A stretch of 64,000 nucleotides of DNA. It comes from Comamonadaceae bacterium. GTDB taxonomy: Bacteria; Pseudomonadota; Gammaproteobacteria; Burkholderiales; Burkholderiaceae_C. The stretch spans positions 62,001 through 126,000 of the forward strand of contig JAIXSQ010000014.1 of assembly GCA_027484575.1 (NCBI GenBank). The letters are read 5' to 3'. Below are positions 1 through 9,177 of the stretch, piece by piece (positions within the stretch are counted from its first letter, which is position 1; every line of letters starts with the position of its first letter). Under the pieces are notes generated by a model. The model saw only the letters and a program-made list of their open reading frames with translations, had not been told where the DNA came from and did not search any database. A program made the position numbers and the translations under genes.

Positions 1-458
1 GCATCAGCCACGAGGTGGGCAGCCTGGAGGTGGGCAAATGGGCCGACCTGGTGCTGTGGAAGCCGGCCTTCTTCGGCGTCAAGCCCTCGCTGGTGCTCAA
101 GGGCGGCAGCATCGCGCTGGCGGCCATGGGCGACCCCAACGCCTCGATCCCCACGCCGCAGCCGGTGCACTACCGGCCGATGTTCGGCGCCTTCGGCGCC
201 GCCGTGGCCAAGGGCTCGCTGACCTTCGTGTCGCAGGCCGCGCTCGATGCCGACGTGGGCCGCCGCTACGGGCTGGCCAAGCGCCTGTCGGCGGTCAAGG
301 GCATCCGCCACGTGCGCAAGCAGCACATGGTGCACAACGGCTACGTGCCGGTGATGGAGATCGACCCGCAGACCTACGCGGTGCGGGCCGACGGCCAGCT
401 GCTCACCTGCGAGCCGGCCAAGGTGCTGCCGATGGCGCAGCGCTACTTCCTGTTCTAG
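1..458 (+). CDS. ureC: Urease subunit alpha, C-terminal part (5' truncated by window)
   Basis: The last 151 residues of the catalytic alpha subunit of urease, which hydrolyses urea to ammonia and carbamate in the cytoplasm. The coding frame starts at base 3 and enters as [19 protein letters not shown], the conserved C-terminal segment of UreC that follows the active-site flap; the nickel ligands and flap cysteine lie upstream of the window. The end (PMAQRYFLF, then TAG) is the usual UreC terminus. Accessory genes ureE, ureF and ureG follow on the same strand, so this is the 3' end of a urease operon. The identity is secure; only the missing 5' part is unseen. Confidence 0.96.
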   Translation, partial: ISHEVGSLEVGKWADLVLWKPAFFGVKPSLVLKGGSIALAAMGDPNASIPTPQPVHYRPMFGAFGAAVAKGSLTFVSQAALDADVGRRYGLAKRLSAVKGIRHVRKQHMVHNGYVPVMEIDPQTYAVRADGQLLTCEPAKVLPMAQRYFLF

Positions 459-466
459 GCCGCGCG

Positions 467-949
467 ATGCGCACCGGCACACCGGCGCTGGCGTTCCGGC
501 TCGACGACCTGCGCGACCCGCGGCTGGCGGCGTTCCTGCAGGAGCACCTGGCCGACATGCGCGCGGCCTCGCCGCCCGACAGCGTGCACGCGCTGGACCT
601 GGAGCGGCTGCGCCAGCCGGGCATCCGCTTCTGGTCGGCCTGGGCCGACGGCGGCGCCACCCTGGCGGGCACCGGCGCGCTCAGGCGCATCGATGCCGGG
701 CACGGCGAGATCAAGTCCATGCGCACGGCGGCCGCGCTGCGCGGGCGCGGCATCGCGGCGGCGGTGCTCGCCCACCTGCTGGACGATGCCCGCGCCCAGG
801 GCTGGCGCCGGGTGTCGCTGGAGACCGGCGCGCAGCCGTTCTTCGCGCCGGCGCGGGCGCTGTACGCGCGGCACGGCTTCGAGCCCTGCGACCCGTTCGA
901 GGGGTACAGTGCCGACCCCGCCAGCTGCTTCATGACCCGCCTGCTGTGA
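467..949 (+). CDS. GNAT-family N-acetyltransferase inside the urease operon
   Basis: A 160-residue protein of the GNAT fold, which moves an acetyl group from acetyl-CoA to an amine. The acetyl-CoA pyrophosphate loop is visible as RGRGIA at residues 92–97, followed by the helix AAVLAHLL, and the C-terminal half carries the typical ALYARHGFEP segment (131–140). ATG 467 lies 8 bases after the ureC stop and the stop codon overlaps the GTG start of ureE, so it is translated within the ure operon. Substrate unknown. GNAT genes at this place are not part of the minimal urease set; a role in urease maturation cannot be claimed from sequence. Confidence 0.88.
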   Translation: MRTGTPALAFRLDDLRDPRLAAFLQEHLADMRAASPPDSVHALDLERLRQPGIRFWSAWADGGATLAGTGALRRIDAGHGEIKSMRTAAALRGRGIAAAVLAHLLDDARAQGWRRVSLETGAQPFFAPARALYARHGFEPCDPFEGYSADPASCFMTRLL

Positions 950-1572
950 CCACCGAGACCTCCCTGCTTGCCGTGGGCAAGTGCATCGCCCAGGGCCGCG
1001 GCCTGGCCCCCGTGCTGGTGCGCCGCGCCGCCACCGTCGAACTCGACTGGGACGTGCGGCAGAAGAGCCGCTTCGAGGCCACCGACTCGCAGGGCCGCCG
1101 GCTGGGCGTGTTCCTGCCCCGCGGCACCGTGGTGCGCGGCGGCGACGTGCTGCTGGCGCAGGACGGCTCGTTCGTGCGGGTGCTCGCCGCGCCGCAGCCG
1201 GTGCTGCGCATCACGCCCTGCGCCACCCACGGCAGCCCGTTCGACCTGGTGCGCGCGGCCTACCACCTGGGCAACCGCCACGTGCCCATCGAGCTGGCGC
1301 CCACCCACCTGCAGATCGAGCCGGACCACGTGCTGGCCGACATGCTGCGCAGCATGCACCTGGTCGTGCAGGACGTTCAGGCGCCGTTCGAGCCCGAAGG
1401 CGGCGCGTATGCCGGCGGGCACGCGCACGGGCACGGCCACGGCCATGACGGCGGGCACGCGCACGCGCAGCCCGCGCCGCTGGGCCCGATCCTCGGACCC
1501 GTGGGCGGGCACGGCCACGTGCACGGCCCGGGCTGCGCCCACGACCATGGCCACGACCACCACGGCCACTGA
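946..1572 (+). CDS. ureE: Urease accessory protein UreE (nickel metallochaperone)
   Basis: A 208-residue UreE, the nickel-binding chaperone that hands nickel to the UreG/UreF/UreD complex during urease activation. The N-terminal peptide-binding domain ([18 protein letters not shown]) and the metal-binding domain (YHLGNRHVP) are present. The C-terminal 60 residues are a histidine-rich tail of HG/HGHGHD repeats, a nickel store found in some UreE proteins. The GTG start at 946 overlaps the preceding stop as GTGA, and the histidine-coding 3' end overlaps the start of ureF by 26 bases. Confidence 0.96.
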   Translation: MTTETSLLAVGKCIAQGRGLAPVLVRRAATVELDWDVRQKSRFEATDSQGRRLGVFLPRGTVVRGGDVLLAQDGSFVRVLAAPQPVLRITPCATHGSPFDLVRAAYHLGNRHVPIELAPTHLQIEPDHVLADMLRSMHLVVQDVQAPFEPEGGAYAGGHAHGHGHGHDGGHAHAQPAPLGPILGPVGGHGHVHGPGCAHDHGHDHHGH

Positions 1573-2239
1573 GGACGCGGCCGCCGACGCGGCGCTGCTG
1601 CGGCTGGTGTGGCTCGCCTCGCCGGCGCTGCCGGTGGGCGGCTTCTCGTATTCCGAAGGGCTCGAGGCCGCGGTCGAGGCCGGCCTGGTGCACGACGAGG
1701 CCAGCACCGCCGCCTGGCTGCTGCAGCAGCTGGGGCTGGTGCTCGCCCGCGCCGACCTGGCCGTGGTGGTGCAGGCCACGGCGGCGTTCCGCGCCGGCGA
1801 CACGGCGCGCGTGCAGGCGCTGGACGCCTGGGTGCGCCGCACCCGCGAGACCGCCGAGCTGCGCCTGCAGGCCGAGCAGATGGGCCGCTCGCTGGGCGAC
1901 TGGGAGCAGTCGCTGCAGCCCGGCAGCCCCGCGCCGGTGCCGCTGACCTGGCCGGTGGCCTACGCCCGCGCCGCCGCGCTGGCCGCCGCGCCGCTGCGGC
2001 AGGTCGCGCTGGCCTTCGGCTTCTCGTGGTCCGAGGCCATGGTGCAGGCCGCGCTCAAGGCCGTGCCGCTGGGCCAGGCGGCCGGCCAGCGCGTGCTGCA
2101 GCAACTGGCCGCCGCCCTGCCCGCCGCCGTCGACCGGGCGCTGGCGCTGGACGACGACGCCCGCCAGTCCTTCGCCCCCATGCTGGCCATCCTGTCGGCC
2201 CGCCACGAATCCCAGTACTCCCGCCTGTTCCGCTCATGA
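1547..2239 (+). CDS. ureF: Urease accessory protein UreF
   Basis: A 230-residue all-helical UreF, which recruits UreG to the apo-urease complex and acts as a checkpoint for nickel insertion. Family signatures [18 protein letters not shown] near residue 20 and YSRLFRS at the C terminus are clear. The start is taken at ATG 1547, which lies inside the histidine-rich 3' end of ureE in another frame; this gives a protein of normal length. Its stop overlaps the ureG start (ATGA), which implies translational coupling. Confidence 0.94.
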   Translation: MATTTTATEDAAADAALLRLVWLASPALPVGGFSYSEGLEAAVEAGLVHDEASTAAWLLQQLGLVLARADLAVVVQATAAFRAGDTARVQALDAWVRRTRETAELRLQAEQMGRSLGDWEQSLQPGSPAPVPLTWPVAYARAAALAAAPLRQVALAFGFSWSEAMVQAALKAVPLGQAAGQRVLQQLAAALPAAVDRALALDDDARQSFAPMLAILSARHESQYSRLFRS

Positions 2240-2889
2240 CCGCCACCACGCCCCTGCACCACGTCCCCCGCCGCACCAAGCCCCTGCCGCCCCTGCGGGT
2301 GGGCATCGGCGGGCCGGTGGGTTCGGGCAAGACCACCCTGCTGGAGATGCTGTGCAAGGCCATGCGCGCGCGCTGGGACCTGGTGGCCATCACCAACGAC
2401 ATCTACACCAAGGAAGACCAGCGCCTGCTCACCGTCAGCGGCGCGCTGCCGGCCGAGCGCATCCTGGGCGTGGAGACCGGCGGCTGCCCGCACACCGCCA
2501 TCCGCGAGGACGCCTCGATCAACCTCGAGGCCATCGACCGCATGCTGGGCGAGTTCCCCGACGCCGACATCGTGTTCGTCGAGAGCGGCGGCGACAACCT
2601 GGCCGCCACCTTCAGCCCCGAGCTGTCCGACCTGACGATCTACGTGATCGACGTCGCGGCCGGCGAGAAGATCCCGCGCAAGGGCGGCCCGGGCATCACC
2701 AAGAGCGACCTGTTCGTGATCAACAAGACCGACCTGGCGCCCCACGTGGGCGCCGACCTGGCGGTCATGGAGGCCGACACGCAGCGCATGCGGCGCGGCA
2801 AGCCCTACGTGATGACCAACCTCAAGACCCAGGCCGGCCTGGCCGAGGTGGTGGCCTTCATCGAGCGCCGGGGCCTCCTCCAAGGATGA
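2236..2889 (+). CDS. ureG: Urease accessory GTPase UreG
   Basis: A 217-residue SIMIBI-class GTPase that powers nickel delivery to urease. The P-loop [13 protein letters not shown], the [11 protein letters not shown] segment and the guanine-specificity motif NKTDLAP are all present; the CPH nickel-binding motif is seen in [11 protein letters not shown]. The start ATG 2236 overlaps the ureF stop. The next gene starts 133 bases later and belongs to a different functional unit, so ureG is probably the last gene of the urease operon; no convincing terminator is seen, only a 6-bp hairpin at 2911–2925. Confidence 0.97.
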   Translation: MTATTPLHHVPRRTKPLPPLRVGIGGPVGSGKTTLLEMLCKAMRARWDLVAITNDIYTKEDQRLLTVSGALPAERILGVETGGCPHTAIREDASINLEAIDRMLGEFPDADIVFVESGGDNLAATFSPELSDLTIYVIDVAAGEKIPRKGGPGITKSDLFVINKTDLAPHVGADLAVMEADTQRMRRGKPYVMTNLKTQAGLAEVVAFIERRGLLQG

Positions 2890-2910
2890 GTTCACGCCCG
2901 CCCGCGGCGC

Positions 2911-2925
2911 GCCGAACTCTTCGGC
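2911..2925 (+). other. Small hairpin after ureG
   Basis: Inverted repeat gccgaa-ctc-ttcggc in the 133-base gap after ureG. It has a 6-bp stem and no following T run, so it is at best a weak end signal of the urease operon. The same gap holds a second short inverted repeat (cactg / cagtg, 2989–3002) just upstream of the next gene, which could be an operator but is too short to assign. Confidence 0.3.
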
Positions 2926-3022
2926 TGAACTTTCGCAACGCTCGGGATTCATCGGGAAAAAAGCCGAGTGCAGCCCAGGGGCGGCCGCCACTGCTTACAG
3001 TGCGGGCTCCGGACAAACCCGC

Positions 3023-3388
3023 ATGACCGCCACCACCGCCCTCTACGCCAGACCGTGCACAGCGCAGCAGCGCGGCGCGCTGGCGTGGCTGCTCGCGGTG
3101 CTGGCCGTGCTGGCCTGTGCCGTCGCCCTGGCGGCCGGTCCGGCCAGCTGGTCGGCCGCCGACGCGCAGGCCGAGGCCGTGCTCGAGGAACTGGCCGAGC
3201 CGCCGGTGTGCACCGCCTCGGTCACGCCCGACGTGGACAAGGACACGGCCGACCGCGACTGGGCCTGGCTGCCCCCGCAGGCCGCCCCGGTGCCGCTGCG
3301 CACCGCGCAGCCGTCGACCCGCACCGCCGCCTGGCCGCAGTTGCACCTGCCGCCGCCGCAGCGGCCACCGCGGGCCCGGCTGGCCTGA
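3023..3388 (+). CDS. Small membrane-anchored protein at the head of the metal-efflux operon
   Basis: A 121-residue protein I do not recognise by motif. It has one hydrophobic segment at about residues 19–39 (LAWLLAVLAVLACAVALAAG) and a hydrophilic, proline-rich remainder with two tryptophans and only one cysteine after the membrane part, so it is probably a membrane-anchored or exported periplasmic protein. It lies 82 bases before the outer-membrane factor gene. In czc systems a small periplasmic protein, CzcI, occupies this position; the position fits, but the histidine-rich metal motif expected of CzcI is not visible. The call of a real gene rests on position, the signal-like segment and codon use. 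Confidence 0.6.
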   Translation: MTATTALYARPCTAQQRGALAWLLAVLAVLACAVALAAGPASWSAADAQAEAVLEELAEPPVCTASVTPDVDKDTADRDWAWLPPQAAPVPLRTAQPSTRTAAWPQLHLPPPQRPPRARLA

Positions 3389-3395
3389 GGTCTTC

Positions 3396-3424
3396 GTCCG
3401 CTGCCGGCCCTGCCGGCGGCGGAC
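3396..3424 (+). other. 13-bp GC-rich hairpin between efflux genes
   Basis: Inverted repeat gtccgctgccggc / gccggcggcggac with a 3-base loop and one G·U pair, lying in the 82-base gap between the small protein and the outer-membrane factor gene. No T run follows, so it may be an mRNA processing or attenuation element rather than a terminator. Confidence 0.4.
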
Positions 3425-3470
3425 CCGTCGATGTCGTCCAACCCAGGCCGCGGCGCGCCGCGGACCCGTC

Positions 3471-4823
3471 ATGCATTCCAAGTTCCTGCGACCGTTCCCC
3501 GCGGCGCTGCTCGCCGCCTTCACGCTCGCCGGCCCCGGTGCCCATGCCCAGGTCGGCGGCGCCCAGTCTCCGGCCATTCCAGCCGCGCCCATGGCGCCTG
3601 CCGGCTCCGTCACCGAGAGCGAAAGCCCCGAGGTCGTGCTCAGCCTGGCCGACCTGGTGGCCACTGCCCAGCGTTACAACCCCGGCCTGCGTGCCTCGCT
3701 GCAGGGCCGCGACGCCGCAGCCGCCGCCGTCACCTCGGCCGCCGCGCTGCCGAACCCCGACCTGGAGATCGGCAGCGGCAGCACGCGCGCCCGCCGGCCC
3801 GGCGTCCTGGGCGGCTCCGTGAGCACCTGGTCGGTCGGCCAGCTCGTGGAGAACCCCAGCCTGCGTGGCGCCCGCATCGAAGGTGCCGAATTCGGTCTGG
3901 AAGGCAGCCGCCAGCAGGTCGCCGCCACCGCCAACGACCTGGTGGCCCAGGTCCGGCTGAAGGCCTACGAATGGCTGCTGCGGCGCGAGGAAGCCGAGGC
4001 CGCCGCCGATGCGCTGCAGCTGCTCGAGCAGATCCGCGAACGCGTGCGGGCCAGGGTGCGCACCGGTGAGGCGCCGCGGCTCGAATCGATCAAGGCCGAT
4101 GCCGAGGTGGTCAATGCCCGCCAGCGCTTCGAGGCGGCCCGCCTGGGGGTGGACCAGGCCGCGCTGGCCCTCAACCGCCTGGCCGGCGGCCAGCTGCCGC
4201 CGCGCTGGCGCCTGTCGGCCTCGCTGTCGGACGCGCCTGCGCTGCCGCCGTCCGAGCAGCTGCAGCAGGAGGCACAGGCGCGCAACCCCGAGCTGGCCCA
4301 GCTGCGCGCCGAGGTCGCACGCCGTGAGGCCCGGGTGCGCGAGGCGCGCGCCAGCCGTTTCCCCGGCGTCGAGGTGCGCTACGGAGAGGTGCGGGAGTTC
4401 GACGTGCGGCAGAACGTGTTCAGCGCCGGTGTGCGGCTGCCGCTGTTCGACCAAGGCCGCGGCCGCATCGACGAGGCGGCCGCCGAGCTGACGCGTGCGC
4501 AGACGGTGCTGGACGGCCGGCGCGGCGAACTGACGCTGCAGATCCGGTCGGCCACCAAGGCCCTGGAGGTCGCGCGGCTGCGCGTCGACGCCCTCAGCCG
4601 TGGCGCCTTGCCCGATGCCGAGGCCGCGCTGCGCGTGGCACAGGCCGCCTACCGCTTCGGGGAGCGCGGCATCCTGGACGTGCTGGATGCGCAGCGCCTG
4701 CTGCGCGCCGTGCGCGCCGACCTGATCGATGCCCGCTTCCGGCTGCAGGCCGCCGCGGTGGAACTGGAGTTCCTCGCCGGCCGCTACTCGGTCCCTGAAT
4801 CCATGCTCTCCGCCAAGCCCTGA
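3471..4823 (+). CDS. TolC/CzcC-family outer-membrane efflux protein
   Basis: A 450-residue outer-membrane factor, the exit duct of a tripartite efflux pump. An N-terminal signal peptide ends near HAQ (residue 25). The two OEP repeats follow: the first begins at LSLADLVATAQRYNPGL, the second at about residue 260 with AQARNPELAQLRAEV, each followed by long coiled-coil helices. It resembles the CzcC branch. ATG 3471 was chosen because the signal peptide follows directly. An AAGGAGG ribosome site sits between its stop and the adaptor gene, so the genes form an operon. Confidence 0.93.
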   Translation: MHSKFLRPFPAALLAAFTLAGPGAHAQVGGAQSPAIPAAPMAPAGSVTESESPEVVLSLADLVATAQRYNPGLRASLQGRDAAAAAVTSAAALPNPDLEIGSGSTRARRPGVLGGSVSTWSVGQLVENPSLRGARIEGAEFGLEGSRQQVAATANDLVAQVRLKAYEWLLRREEAEAAADALQLLEQIRERVRARVRTGEAPRLESIKADAEVVNARQRFEAARLGVDQAALALNRLAGGQLPPRWRLSASLSDAPALPPSEQLQQEAQARNPELAQLRAEVARREARVREARASRFPGVEVRYGEVREFDVRQNVFSAGVRLPLFDQGRGRIDEAAAELTRAQTVLDGRRGELTLQIRSATKALEVARLRVDALSRGALPDAEAALRVAQAAYRFGERGILDVLDAQRLLRAVRADLIDARFRLQAAAVELEFLAGRYSVPESMLSAKP

Positions 4824-4834
4824 AGGAGGCCGCG

Positions 4835-6064
4835 ATGCACCCCACCCAATCCCCCGTTCCCGTGTCGCCATCCCGCTTCCCCCTGTCGACGGCCGCCCGC
4901 TGGCCGCTGCTCGCCCTCGCCGCCCTGGCCCTCGCAGGCTGCGGCAAGGAGGGCGGCGGGGACGCTGCCGGCCAAGCCCCGGCCGCGGCCGCCAGCGCAC
5001 CGGCAGCCAAGGCCTCCGATCCCAACGTCGTGCGGATCCAGCCGGCCATGGCCCACCACTTCAAGGTGGGCCAGGTGCAGCTGGCGGACATCGCCACCGT
5101 CCAGGAGGTGGTCGGCCGCATCGACGCCAACGAGAAGCTGGTCACCCGCATCGGCGCCGGCGTGACCGGCCGCATCACGCAGGTGCTGGCCGAGGTCGGC
5201 GAGCCGGTGCGCCCCGGCCAGACCCTGGCGCGCATCGCCAGCCCCGAGCTGACGACCGCGCAGCTGGCCTACCTGCGTGCCAACTCGCAGGCCAGCCTGG
5301 CCGAGCGTGCCGTCGACCGCGCGCGCCAGCTGATCCAGGCCGACGTGATCGGCTCGGCCGAGCTGCAGCGCCGCGAGACCGAGCTGGCGATCGCCCGCGC
5401 CGAGTCGCGCGCGGCGGCCGACCAGCTGCGCCTGATGGGCATGCCGGCCGACAGCGTGCAGCGCCTGGCCGCGTCGGGCGCGCTGCAGGAGGCCGCCAAC
5501 GTCACCGCCACCATCGCCGGCGTGGTCACCGAGCGCACCGTGTCGCAGGGCCAGGTCACGCAGCCGGGCGACCCGCTGTACACCGTGGCCGACCTGTCCA
5601 ACGTGTGGGTCATCGGCGCCCTGCCCGAGGCGGCCGCCCGCACCGTGAGCCTGGGCCAGCTGGTCGAGGTGACGGTGCCGGCGCTGGAAGGCCGCAGGCT
5701 GACCGGCAAGGTGGTGTTCATCAGCGACACCGTCTCGCCCGACACCCGCACGCTGACGATCCGCACGCAGGTGGACAACAAGGACCGCCAGCTCAAGCCG
5801 CAGATGCTGGCCACGCTGCGCCTGGTCGGCCCGGCCACCAAGCAGCCCACGGTACCCACCGCGGCCGTGGTGCGCGAGAACGACCGCGACCACGTCTACG
5901 TGCGCACGGAGGAGAACACCTACCGGTTCACACCGGTGGAACTCGGCCCGGCGACGCTGGAAGGCCAGCGCCCGGTGCTCAAGGGCGTGCCCGCCGGCAC
6001 GCCGGTGGTCGTGGACGGCGCGTTCCACCTGCACAACGAGCGCAAACGCTCCGAACTCCAGTAA
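4835..6064 (+). CDS. RND efflux periplasmic adaptor lipoprotein (CzcB-like)
   Basis: A 409-residue membrane-fusion protein linking the RND pump to the outer-membrane duct. The lipobox LAGC (cysteine near residue 30) marks it as a lipoprotein. Then come the barrel-sandwich lipoyl halves (GAGVTGRITQVLAEVGEPVRPGQ and a second half around ATIAGVVTERTVSQGQ), a helical hairpin between them, and the beta-barrel domain (VPALEGRRLTGKV). No histidine-rich N-terminal extension like that of classical CzcB is seen. The gene is 11 bases after the duct gene and 9 bases before the first pump gene. Confidence 0.93.
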   Translation: MHPTQSPVPVSPSRFPLSTAARWPLLALAALALAGCGKEGGGDAAGQAPAAAASAPAAKASDPNVVRIQPAMAHHFKVGQVQLADIATVQEVVGRIDANEKLVTRIGAGVTGRITQVLAEVGEPVRPGQTLARIASPELTTAQLAYLRANSQASLAERAVDRARQLIQADVIGSAELQRRETELAIARAESRAAADQLRLMGMPADSVQRLAASGALQEAANVTATIAGVVTERTVSQGQVTQPGDPLYTVADLSNVWVIGALPEAAARTVSLGQLVEVTVPALEGRRLTGKVVFISDTVSPDTRTLTIRTQVDNKDRQLKPQMLATLRLVGPATKQPTVPTAAVVRENDRDHVYVRTEENTYRFTPVELGPATLEGQRPVLKGVPAGTPVVVDGAFHLHNERKRSELQ

Positions 6065-6073
6065 GGAGGCGCC

Positions 6074-9000
6074 ATGGTCACCTCCATGATCCGCGCGGCC
6101 CTGTCGCAGCGGCTGCTGGTCCTCGTCGTCGCCTGCGTGCTCATCGGTTTCGGCGTGCGCGCCGCGATGAAGCTGTCGGTCGACGCCTTCCCCGACGTCA
6201 CCAACGTGCAGGTGCAGGTCGCCACCGAGGCGACCGGCCGCTCGCCCGAGGAGGTCGAGCGCTTCGTCACCGTGCCGCTGGAGATCGCGATGACCGGCTT
6301 GCCCGGGCTGACCGAGATGCGGGCGCTCAACCGCAGCGGCCTGTCGATCATCACCCTGGTGTTCACCGACAAGACCGACGTCTACTTCGCCCGCCAGCTG
6401 GTGATGGAGCGCCTGCTCGAGGTCACCCCGCGCATGCCCGAGGGCATCGTGCCGGTGCTCGGCCCCGTGTCCACGGGCCTCGGCGAGGTCTACCAGTACA
6501 CGCTGGTGCACCCGGACGACGGCAAGCGCAAGCTCACCGATGCCGAGCTGATGGAGCGCCGCGTGATCCAGGACTGGGTCGTGCGGCCGATGCTGCGCTC
6601 GATCCCGGGCGTGGCCGAGATCAACTCCATGGGCGGCCTGGAGCGGCAGTTCCAGGTGCTGGTCAATCCCGACCGCCTGCGTGCCTACCGCATCGCGCTG
6701 TCCGACGTCGAGGAGGCGATCGACCGCAACAACGCCAACGCCGGCGGCGGCGTGCTGCGCGCGGCGGCCGAGCAGTACCTGATCCGCGGCGTGGGCCTGA
6801 TCCGCACGGATGCCGACATCGGCAACATCATCCTCAAGGAGGAAGGCGGCGTGCCGGTCTTCGTGCGCGACGTCGCGCAGGTCACGGTCGGCGCGGCGGT
6901 GCGCCAGGGGGCGATCATCAGGAACGGCGACACCGAGGCCGTCGCCGGCATCGTCATGATGCTGCGCGGTGGCAACGCCAAGGAGGTGGTGACGCGGGTC
7001 AAGGCCAAGGTCGAGCAGATCAACGGCCAGGGCCAGCTGCCCGGCGGCCTGAAGATCGAGCCGTTCTACGACCGCACCGAACTGGTCGACTCGGCGCTGC
7101 TGATGGTCACGAAGGTGCTGCTCGAGGGCATCGTCTTCATCATCATCATCCTGTACCTGTTCCTGGGCGACGTGCGCTCGAGCGTGGTGGTGGTGGCCAC
7201 CGTGGTGATCACGCCGCTGGTGACCTTCATGGCCATGAACCAGCTGGGCCTGTCGGCGAACCTGATGTCGCTGGGCGGGCTGGCGATCGCGATCGGCCTG
7301 ATGGTCGACGGCACCGTGGTGGTGGTCGAGAACGTCTACCACAAGCTCGGCCACGCGGGGCCCACACGGTCCGAGCGGCTGCGCGTGATCCTGGAGGCGA
7401 CCGCCGACGTGGCCAAGCCGACCATCTACGGCATCAGCATCATCATCCTGGTGTTCCTGCCGCTGATGGCGCTGTCGGGCATGGAGGGCAAGATGTTCGG
7501 GCCGCTGGCCCTGACCATCGCCATCGCGCTGGCGGTGTCGCTGGTGGTGTCGCTGTTCCTGTCGCCGGTGCTGTGCTCGTACCTGCTCAAGGGCGGCGCC
7601 GACCACGACACGAAGCCGATCGCCTTCATGAAGCGGCACTACCTGAAGCTGCTGCACGTGGCACTGGCGGCCGAGAAGAAGACGATCCTGGTGGCGGTGG
7701 CGTTGCTGCTCGGCTCGTTCGCGCTGTTCCCGCTGCTGGGCAAGAGCTTCATCCCGACCATGAAGGAGGGCTCGATCGTCCCGCAGATCATCCGCGTGCC
7801 CAGCATCTCGCTGGAGGAGTCGATCAAGATCGAGAACGACGCCATGAAGCTGGTGTCGCAGGTGCCCGGCGTGAAGATGGTGGTGGCCAAGCTGGGCCGC
7901 GGCGAGTCGCCGGCCGACCCGGCCGGGCCGAACGAGTCCGATCCCATCGCGGTGATCGATGCGGCCGCCGGCCGCACCCAGGCCGAGATCGAGGAGGACA
8001 TCCGCCGGGCGCTGGCCAACCTGCCGGGCGTGCAGGTGATCATGAACCAGCCCATCGCGCAGCGCGTGGACGAGATGGTCACCGGCGTGCGCTCGCAGGT
8101 CGCGATCAAGGTGTTCGGCGACGACCTCGAGGAGCTCAAGCGCATCTCCGAGGAGATCGCGCGGGTCACGCGCACCGTGCCGGGGGCCATCGACATCCGG
8201 GTCGAGCGCCTGAACGGGCAGCAGACCCTGCAGGTCGAGATCGACCGCAACGCGATCGCCCGCTACGGCATCAACGTGGCCGACATCAACGAGGTGATCG
8301 AGATGGCCTTCGGCGGCCGCGAGGTCAGCCAGCTGTACGAGGGCCAGCGGCGCTTCGGCATCGCGGTGCGCTATCCCGAGCAGTTCCGCAACTCGGTGGA
8401 GGCGATCCGGGCGACCACGCTGCGGGCACAGGACGGCACGCTGATCCCGCTGGCCGCCGTGGCGAAGATCGAGCTGGTGGACAGCCCGCCGACGATCAGC
8501 CGCGAGATGGGCCAGCGCCGGGTGGTGGTGGGTGCCAACGTCAGCGGGCGCGACCTCGGTGGCTTCGTCGCCGAGGTGCAGCAGAAGGTGGCCGAGCAGG
8601 TGGACCTGCCCGAGGGCTACTCCCTGTCGTGGGGTGGCCAGTTCGAGAACATGGAGCGGGCGCTGGGCACGCTGGCGGTGATCGTGCCGTTGACCATCGC
8701 CGCGATCTACTTCCTGCTGTTCATGCTGTTCAACTCGCTCAAGCTCGCCGGGCTGATCATCCTGGTGCTGCCCTTCGCATCGATCGGCGGCATCTTCGGG
8801 CTGGCGATCACCGGCGAGTACGTGAGCGTGCCGGCCTCGGTGGGCTTCATCGCGCTGTGGGGCATCGCGGTGCTCAATGGCGTGGTGCTCGTCAGCTACA
8901 TCCGCAAGCTGCGCGACGACGGCGTGCCCGTCGCCGAGGCGGTGCGCGAAGGCTGCATCCAGCGGTTCCGGCCTGTCATGATGACGGCCACGGTGGCCCT

Positions 9001-9163
9001 GCTGGGCCTGGTGCCCTTCCTGTTCGCCACGGGCCCGGGCAGCGAGGTGCAGCGGCCGCTGGCCGTGGTGGTGATCGGGGGCCTGATCTCCTCGACGCTG
9101 CTGACGCTGGTGGTGCTGCCGACCCTGTACCGCTGGTTCGACGACCAGCCCACCGAGGCCTGA
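6074..9163 (+). CDS. Heavy-metal efflux RND pump, first copy (CzcA/CusA family)
   Basis: A 1029-residue inner-membrane proton antiporter of the HME branch of RND. The N-terminal helix RAALSQRLLVLVV, the porter-domain start LSVDAFPDVTNVQVQV, TM4 with MVDGTVVVVEN, and the late helices ending MMTATVALLGLVPFLF are typical. The TM4 motif lacks the first aspartate of the DFG(x)nD pattern of true zinc/cobalt/cadmium CzcA, reading AIAIGLMVDG instead, so the substrate should not be assumed from the family name. It shares an operon with the adaptor upstream and a PII-like gene 14 bases downstream; a second pump follows. Confidence 0.95.
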   Translation: MVTSMIRAALSQRLLVLVVACVLIGFGVRAAMKLSVDAFPDVTNVQVQVATEATGRSPEEVERFVTVPLEIAMTGLPGLTEMRALNRSGLSIITLVFTDKTDVYFARQLVMERLLEVTPRMPEGIVPVLGPVSTGLGEVYQYTLVHPDDGKRKLTDAELMERRVIQDWVVRPMLRSIPGVAEINSMGGLERQFQVLVNPDRLRAYRIALSDVEEAIDRNNANAGGGVLRAAAEQYLIRGVGLIRTDADIGNIILKEEGGVPVFVRDVAQVTVGAAVRQGAIIRNGDTEAVAGIVMMLRGGNAKEVVTRVKAKVEQINGQGQLPGGLKIEPFYDRTELVDSALLMVTKVLLEGIVFIIIILYLFLGDVRSSVVVVATVVITPLVTFMAMNQLGLSANLMSLGGLAIAIGLMVDGTVVVVENVYHKLGHAGPTRSERLRVILEATADVAKPTIYGISIIILVFLPLMALSGMEGKMFGPLALTIAIALAVSLVVSLFLSPVLCSYLLKGGADHDTKPIAFMKRHYLKLLHVALAAEKKTILVAVALLLGSFALFPLLGKSFIPTMKEGSIVPQIIRVPSISLEESIKIENDAMKLVSQVPGVKMVVAKLGRGESPADPAGPNESDPIAVIDAAAGRTQAEIEEDIRRALANLPGVQVIMNQPIAQRVDEMVTGVRSQVAIKVFGDDLEELKRISEEIARVTRTVPGAIDIRVERLNGQQTLQVEIDRNAIARYGINVADINEVIEMAFGGREVSQLYEGQRRFGIAVRYPEQFRNSVEAIRATTLRAQDGTLIPLAAVAKIELVDSPPTISREMGQRRVVVGANVSGRDLGGFVAEVQQKVAEQVDLPEGYSLSWGGQFENMERALGTLAVIVPLTIAAIYFLLFMLFNSLKLAGLIILVLPFASIGGIFGLAITGEYVSVPASVGFIALWGIAVLNGVVLVSYIRKLRDDGVPVAEAVREGCIQRFRPVMMTATVALLGLVPFLFATGPGSEVQRPLAVVVIGGLISSTLLTLVVLPTLYRWFDDQPTEA

Positions 9164-9177
9164 AGGAGACGAGCGAG

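Noticed and set aside
1390..1572. Repeated HG/HGHGHD codons as a DNA tandem repeat.
   Set aside because: The repetition is explained by the UreE histidine-rich tail; no longer DNA repeat unit is present.
6074..9163. Naming the pumps czcA with zinc, cobalt and cadmium as substrates.
   Set aside because: The TM4 motif lacks the DFG start of true CzcA, so the substrate cannot be assigned.
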